Shown here: positions 28,401 to 35,617 of the stretch, in pieces
Layout: every line of letters begins with the position of its first letter
Numbering within the stretch: position 1 is the stretch's first letter
DNA from: JAHDCC01 sp964551835
GTDB lineage: Bacteria; Actinomycetota; Acidimicrobiia; Acidimicrobiales; SZUA-35
Assembly: GCA_964551835.1 (NCBI GenBank)
Contig: CAZKEM010000042.1
Coordinates: forward strand, 108,702 to 172,701
Length of the DNA stretch: 64,000 nt
Reading direction: 5' to 3'
Notes under the pieces: model-generated
Database searches by the model: none
What the model was told of the DNA's origin: nothing
The model's input: the letters and a program-made list of their open reading frames with translations, nothing else
Program-made: the position numbers and the translations under genes

Positions 28401-28710
28401 AGGTACCGGACTTAACCTAACCGCTGCTAGCCACGTCGTGCTCTATGACCGCTGGTGGAACCCGGCGGTCGAAGACCAAGCACGAGACCGCGTATGGCGA
28501 ATCGGCCAAAAGAATACTGTTATTTGCCACCGACTGGTTTGTCCCGGAACGGTCGATGAACGGGTGGAAGAGGTTGTCGCTGTCAAGCGTCGAATTGCCG
28601 ACATGGTTCTGCCTAAGTCTAGTTCGGTGGGTGATCTTGATGCAGCGCAACTTCAGGTCGCCCTGGGCATTGACCCGGACCTGGTAATGACAGATGCTGA
28701 TACGGACTAG
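25483..28710 (+). CDS. SNF2-family DEAD/DEAH-box ATPase
   Basis: 1075 residues from ATG 25483. The N-terminal 580 residues are of the bacterial SNF2-associated type and are not well conserved. The ATPase core has LALDMGLGKTPTMLA (Walker A, about 625), VVLDEAQAIKN (motif II, DEAQ), LTGTPIENGLGDLW (motif III), IFTHFATWGEKLATYM, GGTGLNLTAASHVVLYDRWW and QARDRVWRIGQ (motif VI). Such proteins move along double-stranded DNA and remodel bound proteins; specific roles in bacteria vary and include defence. The ribosome site is weak. A 102-residue basic protein gene follows by 18 bases. Upstream 241 bases contain no gene. Confidence 0.93.
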   Translation: MKWSFTITITAPNVPTLSSAEFKLVVQAHLDGLASPEEVAILEANRRSWVAALLFLLDEVDRSLDEVRRTVRGAERKVVLADFESESAKIDKMLTQLVGPPSSTSESNRDVTSNREPQLQLSWKHGSVVAWAAGAHAGVELEEALQLRLEEAGASAVGWEGHSPVKLPDGRKSPSMVAPIGDSLGWLVGLNQLASDDSVGLSTVWVGNVAALAVRLVAQGRVVPQLKKLRRSRRKKSETAQEGTPVSDFQVRWIPALVDHAELAILNQTQPGSVAVLERRADKAAFTLSLLADIVHALCVEAAGRLDVSAGPPDPQTKSDVAELFLANLDGNSFQAPSRHGSELARRLDQWSRTIVGQQRSSLVLQLDPPDEQGAWYLAVLGMSGQKRLQPIEQVIVNSANSRRREVEEELTRLERMFPELLRPGARRRGEVVLSQDEAWNLMTVVGPALVDAGFEVRAPALSVKKPTPSLRLTSEEAQDSVVGAQQLANVSWSVVFDEIELTADDIRRLASEARPLVKSHGRWVELDKADLAEAAAALAERADKTRMSGADMLRTALGLEGTTLAGGVSIAGAGWAADLLRSAETVSDHLVESPEGFKGELRSYQAEAYAWLGFLDDAGLGGCLALDMGLGKTPTMLAHIRTTAKQGASLVIAPPAVVGNWAAEAKKFVPDLSVVVHHGSNRASGADLKAQIRNNDLIITTYGTAVRDIDQFEKFELNKVVLDEAQAIKNAASETAQQLRRLNGRTRVALTGTPIENGLGDLWAITDFTNPGLVGDRASFVSQLSGDSSKPADGEQALRALNGLLVFRRTKAEPAIAAELPDRIDELDHCAMTPEQIGLYQAVLDGLVADPDEQGGAPQRKGAVLAAITALKQICNHPAAYQDDDEPLDGRSGKLERLNEIVERVFAADERILIFTHFATWGEKLATYMTERTGKNIACYHGGLARGARDRLVDEFQNNPGAGAMVLSLKAGGTGLNLTAASHVVLYDRWWNPAVEDQARDRVWRIGQKNTVICHRLVCPGTVDERVEEVVAVKRRIADMVLPKSSSVGDLDAAQLQVALGIDPDLVMTDADTD

Positions 28711-28728
28711 GAACAAGGCAGGTTTGAT

Positions 28729-29037
28729 ATGAGTGGAAATAAGTCAAGTAGTGGTCAGGCTCGACGTAAGGGGCGCCGTCGTCGTAAGTCTAAGAAATCG
28801 GAAGGCGCTAAGTCTGCTGAGTTCTGGGGGGCGGAAGGTACGACGATCGAGTTGGAACACAACGTTGTGCTCGCTAAAGACGCAACGTCTGTTGTCCAGT
28901 CACTTGGCGGCCCTCCGTTATTGGGCCACCAAAGCGCCGGGGAAGCGTATTTCCAGGCGGTCTACAACCGGGCCGCCGCCCTCTCAGGGGCCTTAGCGGC
29001 CGCTGCGGATTTAGTCGAACCGACAGATCAAGACTGA
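28729..29037 (+). CDS. Small basic-tailed protein of unknown function
   Basis: 102 residues. The first 25 are very rich in Lys, Arg and Ser (KGRRRRKSKKSEGAK), the look of a nucleic-acid-binding tail. The rest (GTTIELEHNVVLAKDATSVV, later AEAYFQAVYNRAAALSGAL-like text) is mildly helical. The gene starts 18 bases after the SNF2 stop, with AAGGCAGG before ATG 28729, so it is probably co-transcribed. It could assist the ATPase on DNA or RNA; this is inference. Convergent with the EAL gene, 22 bases away. Confidence 0.72.
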   Translation: MSGNKSSSGQARRKGRRRRKSKKSEGAKSAEFWGAEGTTIELEHNVVLAKDATSVVQSLGGPPLLGHQSAGEAYFQAVYNRAAALSGALAAAADLVEPTDQD

Positions 29038-29059
29038 CGCTGGGCGTTCTGAATACTGG

Positions 29060-30409
29060 TTACGTCGAAAGCGTTGCAGTTAAAAGGGTGTCGATTTCCT
29101 CAGCGGTCGCAGGCCTGGCCAGAAGGTACCCTTGTGCGGCGTCGACGCCAAGCTCTCGAAGTAGATTCAACTGTTCTTCCGTTTCAACCCCGACGGCAGA
29201 AACATTGAAGTCAGACCTTGAACCAAGCTCGGTCAAAAGTTCAACGATCGCCTGATCGTCTTTGTTTCCCGGCAGCGTTCCGACTAGTTTGCGACCGATT
29301 TTGACATTGTCAAAAGGTAGGGTTCGAAGTCTTGATACCGCTGTATCTTTTGAGGAGAAGTCGTCGACGGATGTACGCACGCCGAACGATCGGAGCTGCC
29401 TCAGCGTGGTCGAAATGACCCGCTCTTCAATAATGTTGCTCTCGGCGAGTTCTAGGCCGAGTTGGACCCGAGGGTATTGTTGGATGAGGCTCTTAATCAT
29501 TGGCTCGAAGTCAGGGTAGGCAATTTCTGTCGGAGAGAAATTGACCCAGAGAACGATGTTAGTCAGTTCCTCATGGCGGGCCCAGTGATCGGCCGCCTTC
29601 ATTGCTTTGACGGCGACTTGTTGGCCAACTTGCCTGATCGTCCCCGATCGTTCAGCGACGGTCAGGAACTGTGGCGGCAAAATTTCACCGAGTTCAGGGT
29701 GAGTCCACCGTGCCAGCGCCTCAACTCCCGATATTCGGCTCTCGGTTAGCGAAACTATTGGCTGAAAGACCACGTCGATTTGCCCACCGCTTAACGCGAG
29801 TTTCAGGTCGTACTCGATGCCTGCGTCATATTTACGTCGACGCTCTATCGTCTGGTTGAACAAGGTACTCGGGTTCTCGGAGTTGGTCTCCTCAAGAGCT
29901 TGTCTAGCGTTTTCGAGCGCTTGTCCAGGGCTATCGATCGAGTCGCTGACGGCTGCTAGACCAACGCGAGCCTCCAGTTGATGAAGAACGCCGTCTATTT
30001 CGACCGGCTTGGCGAGAGCACTTACAATCTGTTCACCTAGAGACACGATCGATTGCTCGTCGGACATTACTGGGGAAAATCCGACGAAGTTCTCCGCTCC
30101 CACGACTGAACAGGAAAGCTGATGACCTAGCGCAGAAATTGTTTCGATGACTGCTTCTGCGATCAGGGTTGGCAATGTGGGTGGGGTGTCGTCCCAGATC
30201 TTTAGTGGGATTACATGGACCCTTAATAGCAAGACCACAGTCTGAGTTTCTTTGGTCTGGTTTTCGAGAACAGCGATTGCAAGCTCTTCTTCGAAGCGAT
30301 CGACGAGTTTCGCTCGCCGGCTGCGGACGCTATCGAGTTCCGAGGTGGCGAGCTTTGTGGCACCAGCTTCGACTGATTCGCCGTATTTATCGGGTTGGGG
30401 TCTGTTCAT
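29060..30409 (-). CDS. EAL-domain cyclic-di-GMP phosphodiesterase with degenerate GGDEF region
   Basis: 449 residues. The EAL domain (about 195-445) looks catalytically complete: EAL at 230-232 (GVEALARW), the metal Asn in LWVNFSPTE, Glu in LGLELAESN, SVDDFSSKD, the Lys in DNVKIGRKL, the Glu in GVETEEQ and the Gln in AAQGYLLARP. It should hydrolyse c-di-GMP to pGpG. The preceding region (about 45-170) has a GGDEF-like fold pattern but reads VGAENF (103-108) where the GGDEF signature should be, so cyclase activity is unlikely; it may bind GTP or serve as a regulator. No membrane segment. Confidence 0.9.
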   Translation of the reverse strand: MNRPQPDKYGESVEAGATKLATSELDSVRSRRAKLVDRFEEELAIAVLENQTKETQTVVLLLRVHVIPLKIWDDTPPTLPTLIAEAVIETISALGHQLSCSVVGAENFVGFSPVMSDEQSIVSLGEQIVSALAKPVEIDGVLHQLEARVGLAAVSDSIDSPGQALENARQALEETNSENPSTLFNQTIERRRKYDAGIEYDLKLALSGGQIDVVFQPIVSLTESRISGVEALARWTHPELGEILPPQFLTVAERSGTIRQVGQQVAVKAMKAADHWARHEELTNIVLWVNFSPTEIAYPDFEPMIKSLIQQYPRVQLGLELAESNIIEERVISTTLRQLRSFGVRTSVDDFSSKDTAVSRLRTLPFDNVKIGRKLVGTLPGNKDDQAIVELLTELGSRSDFNVSAVGVETEEQLNLLRELGVDAAQGYLLARPATAEEIDTLLTATLST

Positions 30410-30601
30410 GTGGTTTGCCTGTTGATAAGCCGAGTTACGTTTAGGTTCTAGGACTTGACAGTCGGATGCGTCTTCTGACTTCTTAATTTCTGCCGAGAAT
30501 TTTCGGTGTTGTTAATGGTGGTTTGGTCTCGAGTAACATGAGGGATCAGTTATCGTAGTAGTGCATAATTGTCACAGTACTCAATAGATTCGAGGGAAAC
30601 A

Positions 30602-30814
30602 GTGAATGCCGTAAAATCGGGATCCGAAGGAGCAGTCCTACGTCGAAAACAGCAGCGTCGGGCCGCTATCCAATGGTTCGGAGTCGCTCTTATTATCGGT
30701 CTCGCGGTCTTTGGTACGTTTCTCTACCTCATCTCGAAAGAGAGCGGAGACCAAACACCTGGTGGTGGGCATTCTGGTCTCGCTCCGACCTCAGAGATAC
30801 TATTGACTGGCTAA
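30602..30814 (+). CDS. Small single-pass membrane protein
   Basis: 70 residues from GTG 30602, which has a GAGGGA ribosome site five bases upstream; the longer frame to 30569 lacks one. A basic stretch (LRRKQQRRAAI) is followed by one helix (GVALIIGLAVFGTFLYLI) and a short Gly-rich tail. Predicted topology is N-in, C-out. No family recognised. It lies 119 bases before the Pro/Gln-repeat gene and may belong with the ApbE and ferric-reductase-like genes. Confidence 0.62.
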   Translation: MNAVKSGSEGAVLRRKQQRRAAIQWFGVALIIGLAVFGTFLYLISKESGDQTPGGGHSGLAPTSEILLTG

Positions 30815-30933
30815 ATATCTTGAGGAAAACTCACCTCCAGGGGTTACTTCTTGGGTAATTCTCCTGTACTATTACTCCCGCAGGCGCAGCAGACAACTTT
30901 CTCAGGTCAAGCTACGTTTTAAAGGCGGATACT

Positions 30934-31386
30934 ATGTTCTCTAGACGAAACCATCCAGCTCGGCGCGCGCGTTGGATTGCCGGTTGCGTTGGTACCTCGA
31001 CGTTTGTGGTTGCGACTGGAGCCATTGGTGTACAACAGGCTAAAGCGAACGCGCTTTCTGAAAACGATGTCTCGGACAGCGGCGTGGTTGAACCCTCAGG
31101 GAATGAGGTCGATCCTGGCCTAGATGGCGGCGCTACTGCAGTCGATACCGATGTGCAGCCTGCTCCTGTTGCCGGCCAGCCTGCTCCAGTTGCCGGCCAG
31201 CCTGCTCCAGTTGCCGGCCAGCCTGCTCCAGTTGCCGAACAGCCAGCTCCAGTTGCCGAACAGCCAGCTCCAGTTGCCGAACAGCCAGAGCCTCAGCCGC
31301 AGCCTCAACCCCAGCCGCAGCCTCAACCCCAGCCTCAGCCGCAGCCTCAACCCGAGCCTGAACCGCCCTCAAGCGGTGCCAGCTAG
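30934..31386 (+). CDS. Secreted protein with signal peptide and Pro/Gln tandem repeats
   Basis: 150 residues. Residues 1-39 look like an exported signal (basic NHPARRARW, hydrophobic core, AKANA cleavage site). Then comes an acidic region, six repeats of PAPVA(G/E)Q and a proline-glutamine tract, ending in PEPPSSGAS. It has no globular domain, so it is either a wall-spanning linker or the detached N-terminus of a larger protein. The stop (31384-31386) lies 8 bases after the GTG start of apbE, which is read in the +1 frame. An in-frame fusion would give an exported ApbE with a flexible stalk. Confidence 0.7.
   Translation: MFSRRNHPARRARWIAGCVGTSTFVVATGAIGVQQAKANALSENDVSDSGVVEPSGNEVDPGLDGGATAVDTDVQPAPVAGQPAPVAGQPAPVAGQPAPVAEQPAPVAEQPAPVAEQPEPQPQPQPQPQPQPQPQPQPQPEPEPPSSGAS
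31159..31284 (+). repeat. Six 21-base tandem repeats encoding PAPVA(G/E)Q
   Basis: Units start at 31159, 31180, 31201, 31222, 31243 and 31264. The first three encode PAPVAGQ and the last three PAPVAEQ; neighbouring copies differ by a few bases only. A shorter-period CCTCAGCC/CCTCAACC tract encoding PQ continues to about 31367. Copy number may vary between strains; units are multiples of three and keep the frame. Confidence 0.92.
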
Positions 31387-32299
31387 TCTTTCATCAGTAC
31401 GTGAACATCGGTTCCGAGCCATGGGAACCGATGTTCACGTACTGATGCATGGTGGAATGACGCATCATTCGACCATGGCGGAAACCAAAGTACGAGAATT
31501 AGAGAATCTCTGGAGTCGGTTTCTACCTACCTCCGAAATTTCTTGTATTAACAATTCGCCTGGACAATTGACTGTGGTTTCGCCGGAAACGTTTGCTGTG
31601 ATCAAGTCAGCTATCGACGCTTGGATGCAAACCGACGGTCTGTTTGACCCGACGATTGAGGCTGCGATGATGGCGGCTGGTTATACCAAGGACTACACAG
31701 AGCTTGAAAAGAGTGTCTCCGTCCACCCGATCCTGGGTATCCAAGGATCGCCGACACCTGAGGGTGTTGTGCTAGACGAGGCGATTTCGGCAGTATGCCT
31801 ACCCGAAGGTGTCACAATCGACCTTGGCGGCATAGGCAAAGGCGCTGCCGCTGATAGTGTCAGCGCCGAACTCTTGGCCGCAGGAGTTGAAGGCTGCATC
31901 GTAAATCTCGGAGGCGACATGAAGATAGCGGGATCCGCACCAACAAAAATGGGCTGGCCGATCAACCTTGACTATCCCGGGGCGGACCAAACCCAGCAAA
32001 TTCATGTAAAGCGCGGCGCCGTGTGCACCTCAACCAAGTCGAAACGAGTCTGGCCTAGTAGCATGGGTGAACAGCACCATTTGAGGCATCCAGATGACGG
32101 TTCGGCTGCCGAAACTGGACTGCAGTCAGTGACGGTCGTCTGTGCGAGAGCAATTCAGGGCGAAGTGTTGGCGAAGACAGCCTTTCTTGCTGGGCGAGAA
32201 CAAGTCGGACCGATTTTTAAGAAACACGGCGTTACGGGCGTAATGGTGCATGATGATGGGACAGTTGAGGCCCTAGAAGGCTTCGACTCGTTTATTTGA
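31376..32299 (+). CDS. apbE: FAD:protein FMN transferase (ApbE family)
   Basis: Attaches FMN through a phosphoester to Ser/Thr of target flavoproteins. The 307 residues carry FRAMGTDVHVLM at the start, TIDLGGIGKGAAAD, GCIVNLGGDMKI, and a late QSVTVVCARAIQGEVLAKT segment, as in the family. No signal peptide precedes the domain from GTG 31376, which overlaps the end of the Pro/Gln gene by 11 bases. A perfect 24-bp inverted repeat covers codons 6-24. No FMN_bind target domain is encoded nearby. A ferric-reductase-like membrane gene follows by 24 bases. Confidence 0.9.
   Translation: MPASLSSVREHRFRAMGTDVHVLMHGGMTHHSTMAETKVRELENLWSRFLPTSEISCINNSPGQLTVVSPETFAVIKSAIDAWMQTDGLFDPTIEAAMMAAGYTKDYTELEKSVSVHPILGIQGSPTPEGVVLDEAISAVCLPEGVTIDLGGIGKGAAADSVSAELLAAGVEGCIVNLGGDMKIAGSAPTKMGWPINLDYPGADQTQQIHVKRGAVCTSTKSKRVWPSSMGEQHHLRHPDDGSAAETGLQSVTVVCARAIQGEVLAKTAFLAGREQVGPIFKKHGVTGVMVHDDGTVEALEGFDSFI
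31392..31447 (+). repeat. Perfect 24-bp inverted repeat with 8-base loop
   Basis: Left arm 31392-31415 and right arm 31424-31447 are exact reverse complements, separated by GAGCCATG. The structure begins 6 bases after the stop codon of the Pro/Gln gene and lies inside the start of apbE. The right arm encodes the conserved GTDVHVLM. A stem of 24 perfect pairs would be very stable in RNA. Confidence 0.95.
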
Positions 32300-32323
32300 T
32301 AGGGAACACATGGGGACTGTTTG

Positions 32324-32962
32324 ATGGATGAATATTTCGACACCGGTCAGGGGTTTTGGTACCTGACCCGCGCAGCTGGCTTAATGACCTGGTTGGCGGC
32401 TTGTTGCTCTATTCTCGTCGGCCTCTTAATGGGTTCGAAAATGTTCGGTAAGAGACCGGGACAGCCCTGGCTGCTCGATTTTCATAGATATCTGAGCGCC
32501 ATGTCGCTGGCCTTTCTGGCCATTCACCTCGTTACGCTATGGGCTGATAGTTTTGTCGATTTCGGTCCAGAGGAACTGTTTATTCCGGGGACAGAAGTTC
32601 CCGGCTACACCACTTTGGGTATCACACTTGGTGTTTTGTCGAGCTGGTTGATTGTGATTGTTCAACTGACTTCAGTTTTCAAAGACTATTTCCCCCACCG
32701 CTTCTGGCACTCGATTCACTTGTTTTCTTTTGTCGTCGTATTTATGGGCGCGTACCATGGCTTCGACACAGGTTCGGAGGGTAGAAGGGCTCTTACGGAA
32801 CCGAAGAATATTATCGTTCTCTCGATAGGGGCATCGTTACTTGCAGCGATCGTTGTGGGCACGATTGCTCGAGTTATCGGCAGCCGTCAGGCAAAAAACT
32901 ATAAAGACTACCGCACCCAAGAGCTTCAGATGGCGAAGCAGAAAATTAGAGATTCTGTTTAG
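32324..32962 (+). CDS. Ferric-reductase-like transmembrane protein
   Basis: 212 residues with about five or six hydrophobic helices. The pattern matches the ferric reductase/YedZ-type haem-binding membrane domain: WLLDFHRYLSAMSLAFLAIH gives two histidines a helix turn apart, and HRFWHSIHLFSFVVVFMGAYHG supplies four more, enough for one or two b haems. No flavin or NAD(P)H domain is attached, so it needs a partner. ATG 32324 is chosen over TTG 32321. It follows apbE closely, as seen in actinobacterial sets where such a membrane protein works with an FMN-bearing exported protein. Confidence 0.82.
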   Translation: MDEYFDTGQGFWYLTRAAGLMTWLAACCSILVGLLMGSKMFGKRPGQPWLLDFHRYLSAMSLAFLAIHLVTLWADSFVDFGPEELFIPGTEVPGYTTLGITLGVLSSWLIVIVQLTSVFKDYFPHRFWHSIHLFSFVVVFMGAYHGFDTGSEGRRALTEPKNIIVLSIGASLLAAIVVGTIARVIGSRQAKNYKDYRTQELQMAKQKIRDSV

Positions 32963-32981
32963 ATAACTCTTTCGGGCGAGG

Positions 32982-34475
32982 TTGACGTGCTCTTACGATG
33001 TCCGAACTTGTCCGATATTTTGGGCTAAGGCTTCCCAGAATGGATGTATGAGGTCGCTAACCGCAGTACGTACGACCGGTATCTATTGTCGAGCTGGGTG
33101 CGCGGGTCGACCCAAAATTGAGAATATTGAGCTGTTCGAGCACCCAGCGGCTGCTGAATCAGCTGGTTACCGAGCATGTCTTCGATGTCGGCCTGACCAA
33201 CTCCCAGTGGTCGGCGCGCCATCAACAGCACCGCTTGTCGTCTGTAGAGCCTTAGAACTCATCAACGACGGGTTTCTAGATACAGGGTCCGAGGCTGCGC
33301 TTGGGACGGCGGTCGGTATGCACCACCGGCAGTTGCGCCGGCTATTTGACGAGCACATCGGAACCTCAGCAACAAAAGTTGCGAGGTCACGTCGCGCTCA
33401 CTTCGCTCGAAGACTCCTGGACGAAACCAACCTATCGATCGAGGATGTATCGTACGCCTCAGGTTTTCGAAGCCCACGTCAGTGTCGGCGTGTTGTAAAA
33501 GAAACGTTCGAATATTCACCGACTGAACTTCGCAAGCGGAGGCGTAAGGGCTCCGTCATTGACCTAGATGGTGGCATTGGCATGCGCCTTCCAACTCCAG
33601 CAGGTTACCCGGCAGAGAAGATCTTCTCTTTCATAGCGAAACGGGCGACACCAGGTATCGAGGTCGTCGAAGGTACGAGCTATCGTCGAACGGTTGTGAC
33701 ATGCGGTCACGTCGGTGTTGTCGAAGTCGAGGCCGTGCCGTCGAAGAACCAGCTTGTTATAAAGGCCCATCTGGCAACCCTCCGGGAACTGCCCTTAGTT
33801 GTTAGCTGCGTTCGTGCGCTGTTCGGCCTGAGGTCCTCAAATCGGCGAGCCGTCCAAGCTCTCTCCCGAGACCCCTTACTGGCGAGCTACATAGATCGAT
33901 CCTCGGTGTTTGTCCCTGGCGCCTGGACACAATTCGAATCAGCAATTCGCATCATCATAGGGCAACAGGTATCGGTTGCCGGAGCTACGACGGTCACCGG
34001 CCAGCTTGCTTCGCTGTCCGGCATAAAGGCACCGTCGCTCGAGAAGTTTGGACTCAGCCGGTGCTTTCCGACCCCCTCGCAAATTGTAAAGTCTGACCTT
34101 TCCAGACTCGGGATGCCTAGCCGTCGACGGCAAACGATTAAGGCCTATGCAGAATGGACGTTGGCAGGCAAGGTTCCAACCGTTGAGCGGTTTACCGATG
34201 TAGAAAAAATCGTCGACGAACTTCAGCAGATCCCCGGCATCGGGCCGTGGACCGCTAACGTCATAGCCCTCCGGGCTCTCGGTCTCCCTGATGCTTTCCC
34301 AGCGGGAGATCTCGGCGTCCGCAAAGGCGCTACCGTGGTGTTGGGTACAAAAACGTTGATACGCGAGTCCGACCTGACTCGACTAGCACAACGTTGGCGA
34401 CCCTACCGTTCGGTGGCTGCAACGCTGCTATGGGATGCGGCGTGCCATTACAAGAGTCCGGCAAAGTCCACATGA
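32982..34475 (+). CDS. Ada-type methylphosphotriester sensor fused to AlkA DNA glycosylase
   Basis: 497 residues with three parts. The Ada N-domain (1-75) has TTGIYCRAGC and ACLRCRP, giving the four zinc cysteines, one of which accepts methyl groups from phosphotriesters. An AraC-type helix-turn-helix domain spans about 85-185. A 3-methyladenine DNA glycosylase (AlkA) domain spans about 200-490, with the HhH LQQIPGIGPWTANVIALR and the catalytic Asp in FPAGDLGVRKG. The TTG start at 32982 gives the usual length ahead of TTGIYCR; ATG 33048 would cut the domain. Together with ogt this forms an adaptive response to alkylation. Confidence 0.92.
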   Translation: MTCSYDVRTCPIFWAKASQNGCMRSLTAVRTTGIYCRAGCAGRPKIENIELFEHPAAAESAGYRACLRCRPDQLPVVGAPSTAPLVVCRALELINDGFLDTGSEAALGTAVGMHHRQLRRLFDEHIGTSATKVARSRRAHFARRLLDETNLSIEDVSYASGFRSPRQCRRVVKETFEYSPTELRKRRRKGSVIDLDGGIGMRLPTPAGYPAEKIFSFIAKRATPGIEVVEGTSYRRTVVTCGHVGVVEVEAVPSKNQLVIKAHLATLRELPLVVSCVRALFGLRSSNRRAVQALSRDPLLASYIDRSSVFVPGAWTQFESAIRIIIGQQVSVAGATTVTGQLASLSGIKAPSLEKFGLSRCFPTPSQIVKSDLSRLGMPSRRRQTIKAYAEWTLAGKVPTVERFTDVEKIVDELQQIPGIGPWTANVIALRALGLPDAFPAGDLGVRKGATVVLGTKTLIRESDLTRLAQRWRPYRSVAATLLWDAACHYKSPAKST

Positions 34476-34498
34476 GTCGATAGTTTTAGGAGCTGCAA

Positions 34499-35017
34499 AT
34501 GAGTGAATTGTTTGGACGTAAATTGGTAACACCTCTTGGGGAACTACAGGTCGTCGTCACGCCGGTCGCCCTCCAGGCAATTCTTTGGCCAGACCATCCG
34601 GAAGGTCTCGTCAATATCCGGCCCGAAGCGTTGGATCGGAACGAGGCTCAGCCGGCAGAGGTTTCTAGTCTGTTTGACGCTACGGAGACACAGCTTAGCG
34701 AATATCTGAACGGCCAGAGAACAATCTTTGACCTTCCACTTGACCCCAAAGGCACTGCGTTTCAGCTCGAGGTCTGGGAGGCTCTACAATCAATTCCGTA
34801 CGGGGAGACACGAAGTTATGGAGCACTTAGTTCTGCTATCGGGCGCCCTTCGGCTGCTCGCGCCGTCGGAGCAGCTATCGGCAAGAATCCGCTCTCTGTC
34901 GTTGTGCCTTGTCACAGAGTCATCGGGGCGTCTGGGTCGTTGGTCGGCTTCGCGGGTGGGCTTTCTGCCAAGGCGAAGCTGCTAGAGTTAGAGAACTCCG
35001 ACCGGCAACTCTGGTAA
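34499..35017 (+). CDS. ogt: Methylated-DNA--protein-cysteine methyltransferase
   Basis: Suicide repair protein that transfers O6-alkyl groups of guanine to its own Cys. The 172 residues include FQLEVWEALQSIPYGETRSY, a helix-turn-helix region (LSSAIGRPSAARAVGAAIGK), and the active site VVPCHRVIG, followed by FAGGLSAKAKLLELE. ATG 34499 follows AGGAG with 6 bases between. It is 23 bases after the Ada-AlkA gene and likely shares its transcript and induction. Confidence 0.96.
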   Translation: MSELFGRKLVTPLGELQVVVTPVALQAILWPDHPEGLVNIRPEALDRNEAQPAEVSSLFDATETQLSEYLNGQRTIFDLPLDPKGTAFQLEVWEALQSIPYGETRSYGALSSAIGRPSAARAVGAAIGKNPLSVVVPCHRVIGASGSLVGFAGGLSAKAKLLELENSDRQLW

Positions 35018-35044
35018 CGACGCACATCAAGGTTAGTCGACAGA

Positions 35045-35614
35045 CTAGTGCATGCCTATTTGCGAGACCGATCGTTTGGCCACCTCCACGAGCTCACCAT
35101 TTTGAATCTCAAGCGAAGTCACGCGATCGAGACTGTGTTGGCCGGCACGGGCTTTTCCAGTCACCACATCGAGGGTCATGGATTGATGGACGGGGAGGAG
35201 CGCCACAGCGCGGAAGCCGTCATGCTTGCCAGGTGAAGACCGCTTGTCTTCTCGAATCAACTCGTCCGACTCCCAGATCCAGCAGTTGTTGACACTGACG
35301 AATCGGCATTTATGGTTGGTTCGGCTTTTGGCGATCAGTCCACCAGGGCAGACCACCACATCATGTTGGATCCAGGGAAGAACCGCTAAACCGTCTCGAC
35401 CAAAACCTGTCTCGAATGCAACGTCGATTATTGTGTCGAGGTCGCCACGATCCAAAGACCGCTGTACTTGAACCTGTCGAACGGCTGCAGCCAAATTGTG
35501 CAACGCGCCCGGTTCCATCTGTTGCAGCGTGGCGATAACGTCCTCAGGATGGTCGCTCAGCAGCTTCGCTGTGGCGTTAATCCGTCGGGTTGACGCCCGC
35601 TGCCGCTCGCCCAA
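35045..35614 (-). CDS. Uncharacterised protein downstream of the SelW-like gene
   Basis: 189 residues if started at TTG 35614, 3 bases after the upstream gene. There is no clear ribosome site, and ATG further inside is an alternative. I do not recognise the family. The central part has VVVCPGGLIAKSRTNHKCRF and VSVNNCWIWESDEL, which look like beta-strand-rich globular sequence. No signal peptide or membrane helix is seen. Being in tandem with the selenoprotein gene suggests a shared transcript. Convergent with ogt, 27 bases away. Confidence 0.62.
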   Translation of the reverse strand: MGERQRASTRRINATAKLLSDHPEDVIATLQQMEPGALHNLAAAVRQVQVQRSLDRGDLDTIIDVAFETGFGRDGLAVLPWIQHDVVVCPGGLIAKSRTNHKCRFVSVNNCWIWESDELIREDKRSSPGKHDGFRAVALLPVHQSMTLDVVTGKARAGQHSLDRVTSLEIQNGELVEVAKRSVSQIGMH

Positions 35615-35617
35615 GAT

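Noticed and set aside
31120..31372. Antisense frames with repeated Leu/Arg or Val/Arg patterns
   Set aside because: They mirror the Pro/Gln repeat DNA and have no independent support.
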